A DNA stretch of 47,552 nt from Isosphaeraceae bacterium (lineage in GTDB: Bacteria > Planctomycetota > Planctomycetia > Isosphaerales > Isosphaeraceae), in NCBI GenBank assembly GCA_031291845.1, contig JARLIH010000238.1, positions 1-47,552 of the forward strand, given 5' to 3'. Made by a program: the position numbers and the translations under genes. Positions 24,040-32,157 of this stretch are shown here, piece by piece; within the stretch, counting starts at the first letter, position 1; each line of letters starts with the position of its first letter. The notes beneath the pieces are model-generated. The model ran no database searches and had not been told where the DNA came from. It saw nothing but the letters and a program-made list of their open reading frames with translations.

Positions 24040-26025
24040 CTAGCCCTCCCCGGAAGTCAACTCGTCGGCCGCACGGCGGACCTCGCCGTCTTTGATGAAC
24101 GTCCGGCGAATGAAATGAGGCCGGCGTTTGACCTCTTCAAAAATGCGCCCGACGTACTCGCCCACCAGTCCGATGGCAAACGCGTTGACGGCGCCGAAGA
24201 ACAGAACGACGAGTAAGACCGTCGTGATACCCGAAACCGAGCGCTCGGGGTAGAGGATTCGGACCGTCATCTGGACCAGTCCGAGGAGTATCGACAGGAC
24301 CAGAAGTCCCAGGCCGGACAGGCTCAGGATGGTCAGCGGCGCGTTGCTGAACGAGAGGACGCCGTGTTTGGCCCTGCGCAGTTTCTGCGACAGGCGCTCG
24401 CTACGGGGGGAAACGGCCCGGGCGGACGGGCGATACGGGACACCGGTTTGCTTGAAGCCGGCGAACGCCCTCACGCCCGGAAGAAACAGGTCGCGTTCGG
24501 GGAAGCGAAGCATCGCACGAACCGCCTGCGTGTCCATCAGGCAGAACTCGCCCGCGTCGCGGGGCATCGCGACATAGGAAAACGTGTTGAACACCTGGTG
24601 AAGGATGCGCCGGGCGATTGCGAGTGTGGGCCGGTCCGGTTCACGGTCGCGGATGCCGTAAACGACGTCGTACCCCTCGCGCCAGCGCGCGACGAACTGT
24701 TCGATCAACTCCGGGGGGTCGTCGAGGGAGGCCGTCAAAAGGACGCAAGAGTTCTTCGACGCGGCCTCCATGCCGCTACGAAACGCGGCCTGCTTACCGA
24801 ACCCGCGCGAGTGCCCGATGCCGATCACGCGCCGGTCGTTCCGGGAGAGCACGCGGACCGCCTCCTCGATCGCGGGAGAATCACCATCGTCCACGAAGAC
24901 GACTTCGTGGTCCACGTTGAGGCTGGCGAAAACGGCCTTCAGGCGATGGTAAGCTTCGTCGACGCGATCGCCTTCGCCGAGGCACGCCACGACCGCGCTG
25001 ACGCTGTGGCGCGTGTCCAGGCCGTAGCGCTTCGAGCTTCTCTCGTAGCCGTTCTTGTCCGTCAGCGCCCGGTACCACTCGGCCGTTTTCTCGAGGCCTT
25101 CGCGGAGCGAGGTCCTCGGCTGCCAGCCAAGGCGGGTCCGGGCTCGCTCGATGTTGGCGTACCAATTCGCGACGTCCCAGGTCCGGGACGGCATCGTGAA
25201 GCGGGGAGCCTCGTGAATGTCGAAGACCGCGCGCGACAAAGAGGCAAGCCCGCCGATCGTGGTCCTCGCTCCCGTCCCGATGTTGAAGGAGTTGCCGTAG
25301 TCGTCTTCACGCAAATTGAGCGCTGCATCGACAAACGCCTCGCAGGCGTCATCCACGAAGAGAAAGTCGCGCGACACCTCGGGATCGACGAACTCCGGGT
25401 ATTGCCCCTCGACACCTCGGCGTACGAGGTTCGGAATCAATCGCGAGGAGTCTTCGAGCGGGCCGTACACCGAATAAAGGCGCAGGTTCACGCACGGCAG
25501 GCCTTTCTTCTTGCCGTGATAGAGCAGGAGGTTGGCGACCGCGACCTTGGATACGGCATAGTCGCTATTGGGGGCGGGAAGAGCGCCTTCGTCGGGGCCG
25601 GCGGCGTTGTCGCCGTACTCGGACGAGCTTCCGGCGTGAACGTAACAAGCGAGGGTCGCCCGATCGAGCCGGTCCAACAGGCGGATCGCCAGGTTGAAGT
25701 TGGTCTGGTAAATCAGCGTGCTGTCGGTCTCGAACGAGTAGGCCCCGTAAGCGATGCAGTCGAACACGGTCCGGGGTCTCGTGGTCTGGACGACCTGGTC
25801 GAGGTGGGAGTCGATCAGTAAGTCGCCCGCCAGGATCCGGTGCGCGGGCAGCCCGTCCAACCGCCAGGCGGGGAGGCGGCTCGCCGTCCCGTACACGTCA
25901 TCGCGTTCGCGGGCGAGGGTGCGCAGGAGCGCCGCACCGACGAAACCACTTGCACCCAGCACCAGGATGGGACCGTGGAGACGCTTGATTTTCTGGCTGA
26001 GCGTGGATTCCGCGCGCTCGGACAC
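24040..26025 (-). CDS. NAD-dependent epimerase/dehydratase fused to GT2 glycosyltransferase
   Basis: The 661-residue protein is two enzymes in one. Residues 18-320 are an extended short-chain dehydrogenase of the nucleotide-sugar epimerase type (GASGFVG at 24-30, SSSEYG, Y156-x3-K160, NIGTGARTTI). Residues 340-540 are a DPM1/GtrB-like GT2 domain (VVFVDDGDSP, HSRGFGKQAAFRSGM, SLDDPPE), followed by two membrane helices (about 556-585 and 596-622) and a basic tail. That C-terminal half normally loads a sugar onto undecaprenyl phosphate. The fusion suggests one protein makes a modified sugar nucleotide and passes it to a lipid carrier. The start is GTG with GGGGGA upstream; the gene lies 20 bases after the transketolase gene. 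Confidence 0.85.
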   Translation of the reverse strand: MSERAESTLSQKIKRLHGPILVLGASGFVGAALLRTLARERDDVYGTASRLPAWRLDGLPAHRILAGDLLIDSHLDQVVQTTRPRTVFDCIAYGAYSFETDSTLIYQTNFNLAIRLLDRLDRATLACYVHAGSSSEYGDNAAGPDEGALPAPNSDYAVSKVAVANLLLYHGKKKGLPCVNLRLYSVYGPLEDSSRLIPNLVRRGVEGQYPEFVDPEVSRDFLFVDDACEAFVDAALNLREDDYGNSFNIGTGARTTIGGLASLSRAVFDIHEAPRFTMPSRTWDVANWYANIERARTRLGWQPRTSLREGLEKTAEWYRALTDKNGYERSSKRYGLDTRHSVSAVVACLGEGDRVDEAYHRLKAVFASLNVDHEVVFVDDGDSPAIEEAVRVLSRNDRRVIGIGHSRGFGKQAAFRSGMEAASKNSCVLLTASLDDPPELIEQFVARWREGYDVVYGIRDREPDRPTLAIARRILHQVFNTFSYVAMPRDAGEFCLMDTQAVRAMLRFPERDLFLPGVRAFAGFKQTGVPYRPSARAVSPRSERLSQKLRRAKHGVLSFSNAPLTILSLSGLGLLVLSILLGLVQMTVRILYPERSVSGITTVLLVVLFFGAVNAFAIGLVGEYVGRIFEEVKRRPHFIRRTFIKDGEVRRAADELTSGEG

Positions 26026-26045
26026 GATGGTCCCCCAGGAGTGGA

Positions 26046-26954
26046 TCAGCAGGACGTCAGCGCCAACTCCGCCAGGACCGCCTCAGGGTCCAGGCCGCAC
26101 TCGCGGCGGTGGAACTTTTGCGAGCCGTAGCGACCGGTCACGTACCCGAGTGCCGGCCTGTGGAGAAAGCGCCGAGGTGATTGGGCGTTGCTCAAGAGGT
26201 AGAGCGCGAGCATTGCCCCCACGCTGCCGGCCGCGGCGTGCTCTTCGACTACCATCAGGCAGTCCGATTCGCGCACGTCGGCGAGAAATTCCGGGGGCGG
26301 GGCAGGAAAAGGAAGCTCGCTCAGGACCCATACGCGGGGCCGGCATCGCGCCTCGAGACGGAGCACGGCCTGCAGGATCGAGCCAACGAGCGGGCCGACG
26401 GCGAGCAGGCAAGGCCCATCGCCGCGCGACACGCAGCGCCAGGGGGCATACGCGGGCGGCACGAACTTCTCCGGCTTCTCGGACAAACCGAGGCGAAGAT
26501 AGGCCGGGTGCGACTCGTCGAAAAGGCGAGTGACAACGGGCGGCACGTCCTCGTCGAATGCGGGAATAAAGACCCTGAGATTGGGCAGCGTGAGGAGCGC
26601 GCCGTAGTCGCCGAGAGCGTGGTGCGTGCCCCCCATGACCCCGTACCCATAGCCGCCTCCGTTGCCGACCAGGACGACGGGCAGGTCGTGCAGGCAAACG
26701 TCGTTGCGAATTTGCTCGAACGGCCGGGCGTAAATAAACGGCGCGATGCTGTAAGCCCAGGCGCGCATTCCCGACTTGGCGAGGCCGGCCGCGACCGCGA
26801 CCATGTTTTGTTCGGCCACCCCGGCGTTGACGAACCGCGGGCCGAGGGCGTCCCGTAGCGGCTCGAGCGCCATGAAACCAAGGTCTCCGGTGAGGAACAC
26901 AAAATCGGCACGGCCGGCATGGATTAGGAGCGACTCGCGGAAAACGTCTCGCAT
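26046..26954 (-). CDS. Split transketolase, C-terminal (pyrimidine/PP-binding) subunit
   Basis: The 302-residue protein contains the transketolase pyrimidine-binding half (DFVFLTGDLGF, NAGVAEQNMVAVAAGLAKSGM with the catalytic Glu, GGGYGYGVMGGTHHALGDY). It also has the C-terminal domain (VVEEHAAAGSVGAML). The thiamine-diphosphate site forms with the N-terminal subunit encoded by the gene just upstream, with which it overlaps by 31 bases. ATG 26954 is chosen because the conserved sequence begins right after it. Split transketolases of this sort occur in nucleotide-sugar and antibiotic clusters, where they add two-carbon branches or process keto sugars. Confidence 0.85.
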   Translation of the reverse strand: MRDVFRESLLIHAGRADFVFLTGDLGFMALEPLRDALGPRFVNAGVAEQNMVAVAAGLAKSGMRAWAYSIAPFIYARPFEQIRNDVCLHDLPVVLVGNGGGYGYGVMGGTHHALGDYGALLTLPNLRVFIPAFDEDVPPVVTRLFDESHPAYLRLGLSEKPEKFVPPAYAPWRCVSRGDGPCLLAVGPLVGSILQAVLRLEARCRPRVWVLSELPFPAPPPEFLADVRESDCLMVVEEHAAAGSVGAMLALYLLSNAQSPRRFLHRPALGYVTGRYGSQKFHRRECGLDPEAVLAELALTSC

Positions 26955-27724
26955 TCTCCGTTGACCTCCCGGACGGCCCGGCGGTACTGATCCTCCGAGA
27001 GGGGGAGGTAGTGCCACTCCAGGCGGTTCTCCATGAACGACACGCCGTGTCCTTTGACCGTGTGGGCCACGATCGCGCCATTGCCTTGACGGAGCGCTGC
27101 GCCGATCGCCTCGTGGTCGTGCCCTTTCACTTCCCTCGTCGCAAGGCCGTAGGCGGCGAACTTCGCGGCGAGCGGGTCCAGCCTCATGACATCTTTCGTC
27201 CGGCCGAACCCCTGTAAACCGTTGGCGTCAACGATCAGGAGCAGGTTATCGAGCCCCTGCGTCACCACGAACGCGAGCGCTTCCCAAGACGAGCCCTCGT
27301 TCCATTCCCCGTCGGACGTGAGGCAGAGGACGCGCCCGGGCTCCCCTTTCAGCTTCTTGGCCAACGCCATGCCCGCCGCGAGCGAGAGTCCGTGACCGAG
27401 GCTGCCGGTCGCGAACGGGATTGCCGGGATGCCGGCAGGGGGAGGGTGACCACTGAGCAGCGTACCGTCCTTGTGGAATTGCCGCAGGTCGTCGTCGGAC
27501 AGAATTCCGAGGGAGAAGAGCGTCACGTACAGCGCACCCGCCGCGTGCCCCTTGGAAAGAATGAAGACGTCGTGCGGCGTCATGGCCTTATGGTACACAC
27601 AGAGCAGGATGTCGAGCGCCGACAGGTTTCCTCCCACGTGCCCGACGCCGCTCTCGTAGTGCATCTTGAGCAGTCTCAAGCGGGCGTCGCGGACGATTCG
27701 GTCAAAGGACCGGGTGTCGGTCAT
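26924..27724 (-). CDS. Split transketolase, N-terminal (TPP diphosphate-binding) subunit
   Basis: The 266-residue protein ends where a normal transketolase N-domain would. It has SKGHAAGALYV and GSLGHGLSLAAGMA, then SDGEWNEGSSWEA with a downstream N (DANGLQ), the Mg/TPP-binding motif with the usual GDG changed to SDG. It cannot work without the C-terminal subunit. It is the first gene of the leftward glycan operon. Full-length cellular transketolase is over 600 residues, so this pair is likely a specialised enzyme. GGAAG precedes the ATG. Confidence 0.85.
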   Translation of the reverse strand: MTDTRSFDRIVRDARLRLLKMHYESGVGHVGGNLSALDILLCVYHKAMTPHDVFILSKGHAAGALYVTLFSLGILSDDDLRQFHKDGTLLSGHPPPAGIPAIPFATGSLGHGLSLAAGMALAKKLKGEPGRVLCLTSDGEWNEGSSWEALAFVVTQGLDNLLLIVDANGLQGFGRTKDVMRLDPLAAKFAAYGLATREVKGHDHEAIGAALRQGNGAIVAHTVKGHGVSFMENRLEWHYLPLSEDQYRRAVREVNGECETFSASRS

Positions 27725-28112
27725 TCGGGGCTTCCGTGGGGGAGAGACGGGGGCTCGTCGTGTTCGTGGATCGCTTTCCGCGTGCGTGACCGTTGTTGTT
27801 GCACGTGAGCCGTGGGTTCGGTCCTGCGGCGTCAGTCTGCCATTATTTCAGAGCGGCCGGCCACGCGGCTAGTGGGCGTGAAAAGTCCCGTTCACACCAC
27901 AGTGTGAGGCCACGCTTAGCGTGGTTCGGCTGCTCAACCTCTTTGTCTTGTACGAAGGGGTCGACCGCCCTTACGATTCTCTGTGCGGAGGTACGGGGGG
28001 CGGCGAAAATTCGATTGGGCAGGCGGTCCGGTGCCCTCCTGGGTCGTTCAGACAAGCCCAGCGCCCGCCCCTCGGACGAACGGGGAAGCGTGCCAGCCCG
28101 GGAGACTTCACG
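27725..28112. other. Divergent intergenic region between glycan operon and GT-C gene
   Basis: No gene is supported in these 388 bases, although the GT-C reading frame stays open back to 27921. Two small palindromes stand out: CACAC/GTGTG (27893-27906) and CCACGC-TTA-GCGTGG (27910-27924). They are close together in the middle of the region and could be operator sites or the leftover of a repeat. Promoters for both directions must lie here, but no confident -35/-10 pair is seen. Confidence 0.45.
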
Positions 28113-30224
28113 TTGGTTCGGCGTATTCGAGGAGCCCTGTTGAAAAGGGCCACCAACTTCGTCCTCGCTGGTCCAGAGCTCGTAGGTGTCGCGCTTTGCG
28201 GCCTCAGTTTCACCGGATGGAACGTCGCTTCACTGGGATCGTTTGACCCCGCTACGCTCGTATTTTTTCTGGCGGGTTCGTACCTCGTCACGTTAGCCGG
28301 GAAGCTCTGCCTCCGTGCGCTCTTGCCGTTCCGGAGCCAGCCCGATTTTCCGACGTCCTTCCTCTGTGGTTTCTTCGCCTTTTCCACGGCTCTGTTCATC
28401 CTCTCGCTTGCTCTACCGCTGGGCATTGTGGGGGATGGACTCATCGTCATCTTGGTAGCTATCGCCTGGGGACTCGCGACAGGTTCGCGACCTCCTTCGC
28501 TCACTTCGACGACCGGTCGCTCATTGCCGGGATTGGCGGTCGCGCTCGTGAGCCTGCTTGCGGCGACGCTCTGGTCGGCCGACGCGATTCGCCCCCTGGA
28601 TGAGAGTCACGGGATAGTCGTGTTCAAGCCCTGGTCCGATTGCTTCGTCCACTCTTGCATGGTGCGCATGTTCCGGGACGCGCATGGGGTCGGTACTCTG
28701 GAGAACATCATGCTTCCCGGACGCCCTCCGCAGGTGTATCACTACGCCACGTACGCCGTGCCGGCGTTGCTTGCCGCCGTCACCGGCACGCCTTGCTACG
28801 AGGCGTTGACCAGCTTCTTGATTCCCGCGGGCGTGGTGCTCACGGGGTTCGCGGCTTACTCGCTCGCCGGGTCCTGGTGGGGGCCGTACGCGGGGCTGGC
28901 GGCCGCCGTTGCGGTGCTCTTGCTGCCTGACCCCTCGTTCTACGGGATCGGGAACCCGTTCCTCAGCTATCATTGGCTACAGCAAGTCGCCCCGACCGGC
29001 ACGTATGGCGTGGCTTTGGCCTCGCTCGCGTGGCTGTTCTTCTTCGAGGGCTGCCGCACGGGCAACCGCCTTGCCACCTGCGTCGGCCTGATCGTGGCGG
29101 GCCTTGTTTTGTTCTACAAGGCCCACATCTTCGTCGCCATCGCCTTTCCGATCTGGGTCGCCCCCGCACTGATGGTCCCGACCGTCAGGCCGCGCTGGCG
29201 GGTCGTCTGGCTCGTGTCGGCCGTCGCCCTCTTCCTGGCGATTGCTTCGCTATCCCGCGTCGTTCCCGCCGTCCCGAGGCTGCGGCTCGACGGGTCAGGA
29301 ATGTCGCATTACGTCAGTAAGCTGGCGCTCAACCTGCCCAACGGCCCGTGGCGCGAGCGACTGGCGGTTGGCCCTTCCGCGGTGGGACTCGCGGTTGCTT
29401 CGACGGGCGTCGCGCATCTCTTCCTCGGAACCTTCGGGGCCCTCGGCCTTGCTGCGGTTGCGCTTGTGGTCCTGCTATTGCGCCGTGAGGGGGGCGCGGT
29501 AACGAACGTCGCGGAACGACCTCCCGAGGAAACGCGGTACCGAGTCGCTGTCGCCCTCTTCGTTCCGGTCGTGATCCTGACGTATCTGGTCATGGCCCTC
29601 GGACTGGCACCCGACCGCAACCCCGTGACGCAGGTCGACGAGCTCCAGCACCGTCCACTCGTCTGGGCCTACTTCGTGACGGCCGCGTGGGTCGGTGGCG
29701 CCTGCTACGAGCTCGGACTGAAGAGGTGGTTTGCGCGTTCGCATTTCGCCCGAATCACGACATCCACGGCGGTCTGCGGCCTCCTTGCCGTCCCGTTTTT
29801 CTTGGGCCGGGACGTCGAGGTCGGACCCGGCTGGGGCAAGGAGGTCACGAATACTCCGATGTCCATGAGCTTTTGTAAGTGCGCCCGGTACCTGCGCGAG
29901 CACAGCGGCCGGGGTGAAGTCGTCCAGGATTCGTTACTGTCGCCCGATAAGGCCCTGGGCGCTCTCTCGGAACGTCCCGAGTACGTCATCGAGTATCCGG
30001 ATGGTCCGAAGCAGGCGCTGCTGGCGGACCGGCTCGATGCCATCCGGCGCCTCGAGCGAATCGTGGATGCAGCCGAGCTGAAACGCTCCGCCGCGAAACT
30101 GGGAATTTCCTGGTACGTCCTCCGCCCCAACAATCGGGTCGCCTGGGACCCACGATTTGTCGCGAGGCCGTCGTTCGAGTCGGGCGGCTATCGCGTCTAT
30201 TCCCTCTCCGATCGGAGTCGGTGA
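28113..30224 (+). CDS. Polytopic membrane protein, GT-C glycosyltransferase-like
   Basis: The 703-residue protein has about twelve hydrophobic helices in residues 15-600 and a soluble C-terminal region (about 620-703) with DSLLSPDKALGALSERPEYVIEYPDG. Between helices an external loop carries DESHGIVVFKPWSDCFVHS, an acidic loop of the kind used by GT-C lipid-linked sugar transferases. The start is taken as TTG 28113 with GGGAG 8 bases upstream; the frame is open further but that part is Gly/Arg-rich and poorly coding. A GT-C-like enzyme for glycan assembly fits the location. The exact family is not recognised. Confidence 0.6.
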   Translation: MVRRIRGALLKRATNFVLAGPELVGVALCGLSFTGWNVASLGSFDPATLVFFLAGSYLVTLAGKLCLRALLPFRSQPDFPTSFLCGFFAFSTALFILSLALPLGIVGDGLIVILVAIAWGLATGSRPPSLTSTTGRSLPGLAVALVSLLAATLWSADAIRPLDESHGIVVFKPWSDCFVHSCMVRMFRDAHGVGTLENIMLPGRPPQVYHYATYAVPALLAAVTGTPCYEALTSFLIPAGVVLTGFAAYSLAGSWWGPYAGLAAAVAVLLLPDPSFYGIGNPFLSYHWLQQVAPTGTYGVALASLAWLFFFEGCRTGNRLATCVGLIVAGLVLFYKAHIFVAIAFPIWVAPALMVPTVRPRWRVVWLVSAVALFLAIASLSRVVPAVPRLRLDGSGMSHYVSKLALNLPNGPWRERLAVGPSAVGLAVASTGVAHLFLGTFGALGLAAVALVVLLLRREGGAVTNVAERPPEETRYRVAVALFVPVVILTYLVMALGLAPDRNPVTQVDELQHRPLVWAYFVTAAWVGGACYELGLKRWFARSHFARITTSTAVCGLLAVPFFLGRDVEVGPGWGKEVTNTPMSMSFCKCARYLREHSGRGEVVQDSLLSPDKALGALSERPEYVIEYPDGPKQALLADRLDAIRRLERIVDAAELKRSAAKLGISWYVLRPNNRVAWDPRFVARPSFESGGYRVYSLSDRSR

Positions 30225-30239
30225 CTCGGCCGGACCGTT

Positions 30240-32051
30240 TCAGGGTACCAGCAACTCGATCGCATCGATTTTGAAGTCGCAAGGCTGACTGTCGGGCTGG
30301 ATCCGGAAATCCGCGATCACGTCGTCCACCCACACGGTCGTTTCCCGTCCACTCCCCGTCGGCAGGTTCCAGTTCGCGTAACGCTGGTCGAGGCTGTAGC
30401 CGCGCTGACCGGGGCGCCTCCACGTGAGTTGAAATCGCGCGGGGGCGCCCTGGCGGTTGGCGTGTGAGTACCGAATGCGGATGCCCGCAACCTCTCTGGG
30501 CTTCGAGAGGCTAAACGTGATCTGAGGATCGATGTCGGTGACGCGCGCCGTTCTGCCGTCCCAAGTCGCGTCAGAGACCAGAGTGGGCTGCAGCGCGACG
30601 GGAACCTCCCGAAACACGGGGGAGTTGTGCAGGTCCTTGAAGGGGCCGATGCGTCCGTCTCGGAGCTTGGGTAGCAAGCGGCTCATCTCGTCCTGGCTCG
30701 GGTGCAGAAACGGCGTGTAACGCCTGATGATGCGGTAGGTCGGGACGCCGGCACGCAGGTCCCGGGCGAGTGCCTCGGCAGTTGCTGCGCCCTCGCGAGC
30801 GCGCTCGAGGCCGGCGGCGCTGTTCGGCCAGGCAAGCACGCAGAGGCCCACGAAAAGGGCGTTGGGGACGAACTGTCCAACAGCGGCGGTCCCGTACAGC
30901 CGAACGACCAGGGCAACCCACGCCCAGAGCGGGGTAGCCATGGCCACATAACGTTCCTGAAAACCTGCAAGTTCGCCGGCCCACCCGCGACCCCAGCCGA
31001 CTCCGGCTGCAAGGCCCAACGGCGCGGCGAGAAATGCCACCAGGCCGTAGACCCGAGGTCGTTCCTCGGGTTCGAGTACCCATGCCCGAACCAGAAAGAA
31101 CGACGCCAACGCAACCAACGCGACCGTCACCAATCCTGTCCATGGCCAACCCCGCGCCGTCGTCATTCCGAGGCCCGAGGTCAGAAACTGAAGCCCCACC
31201 CGAGCGTTGCTCGCGATCCCGTCCGAGACTGCGGGGTGGAGCCCTTTTTGGAAGCCGCGAAAATAGAGTGCGGTGAGGGCCACGCCTGGGAGCGCCGAGA
31301 GAGCAATAAGGGCGGATCTCCTGACTCGTCCCACCCTCGGTTGACGGAACTCGGCGAGCGCCCAGCCCACCATCCAGAGCGCAACTGCCGGAACATACAT
31401 CAGTCCGGTTCCCCTGCTCAAGGGAAGCATCGTCAAACCGACACAGGCAAGGATTGCGTAGGCCGGGTGCGGCCAACTGCTCCGCGCGGCGATTGGAAGG
31501 AGAAAGCTCGCACCGACACAGGTGGGGAGGACCTGCCCGAGTTGGAAGCTCCAGAGCAAGTTGGCCCCGTGGCCGAAGTGAAGCAGCAGCGGAAAGAACG
31601 CGTCCGACGGCCGGCCGCCCCCGGGGAGAAGCGAGGCAAGCCTGATCAGCGCGGCCGCGAGCGCCGAGAGCATCGCGACGTTTAGCACCATGGCAGCGCG
31701 GACATCGTTGCCGGCCAGGCGATGGACAACCAACAGCGCCAGCTTCGGTACCGAAATGCGGTGCTCGTTGTGTTGTGCCCAGAGCCACTCGATGGTGATC
31801 GGAGCGGCGCCGACCATTTGGTCGAGCAGGGCGTAATCGTCCCAGTACGGCACGTCCGTCCCGTATCGGGCAACGAAGCCGGCGGCTCCAAGCGTCAAGA
31901 GCAGCCAGATGCTCCAGACGAATGGCCGTGCCCCGGCTTCCCGAATCTCGCCCTCTCGCCCTTCACTTGCGCCGCCGCCGTCACCGGTCAAGGGCCTGCT
32001 CCCCTGCGGTCCAAGCTCCGGCCGTCTCGCCGTCGAGACATCAATAAGCAA
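30240..32051 (-). CDS. GT-C-type membrane glycosyltransferase with C-terminal beta domain
   Basis: The 603-residue protein has a disordered N-terminus, a first helix at about 45-62, and then the loop YGTDVPYWDDYALLD with acidic residues typical of GT-C catalytic loops. The next loop is WLWAQHNEHRISVPK, a signature often seen in such planctomycete proteins. About nine more helices follow to residue 400. The last 150 residues are soluble, with a beta-sandwich look (ITFSLSKPREVAGIRIRYSH, WVDDVIADFRI) like carbohydrate-binding modules. It meets the convergent 28113 gene with 15 bases between stops. The start used is TTG 32051, without a clear ribosome site; it may start later. Confidence 0.7.
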   Translation of the reverse strand: MLIDVSTARRPELGPQGSRPLTGDGGGASEGREGEIREAGARPFVWSIWLLLTLGAAGFVARYGTDVPYWDDYALLDQMVGAAPITIEWLWAQHNEHRISVPKLALLVVHRLAGNDVRAAMVLNVAMLSALAAALIRLASLLPGGGRPSDAFFPLLLHFGHGANLLWSFQLGQVLPTCVGASFLLPIAARSSWPHPAYAILACVGLTMLPLSRGTGLMYVPAVALWMVGWALAEFRQPRVGRVRRSALIALSALPGVALTALYFRGFQKGLHPAVSDGIASNARVGLQFLTSGLGMTTARGWPWTGLVTVALVALASFFLVRAWVLEPEERPRVYGLVAFLAAPLGLAAGVGWGRGWAGELAGFQERYVAMATPLWAWVALVVRLYGTAAVGQFVPNALFVGLCVLAWPNSAAGLERAREGAATAEALARDLRAGVPTYRIIRRYTPFLHPSQDEMSRLLPKLRDGRIGPFKDLHNSPVFREVPVALQPTLVSDATWDGRTARVTDIDPQITFSLSKPREVAGIRIRYSHANRQGAPARFQLTWRRPGQRGYSLDQRYANWNLPTGSGRETTVWVDDVIADFRIQPDSQPCDFKIDAIELLVP

Positions 32052-32157
32052 TCATAGCGGCGGCCCCGGCTGGTCGCCAGGACGAATCCGGGAAGTTCTC
32101 GCTCGTAGAGCGATAGCGGCAGACTCGGACCGCCGGCGCCGGCCGGGGGCCTCGTTC

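Noticed and set aside
24364..25821. A 485-residue rightward open frame
   Set aside because: It lies antisense to the epimerase-GT2 fusion, has no recognisable motif and is Arg/Asp/Val-rich in the way GC-rich antisense frames are.
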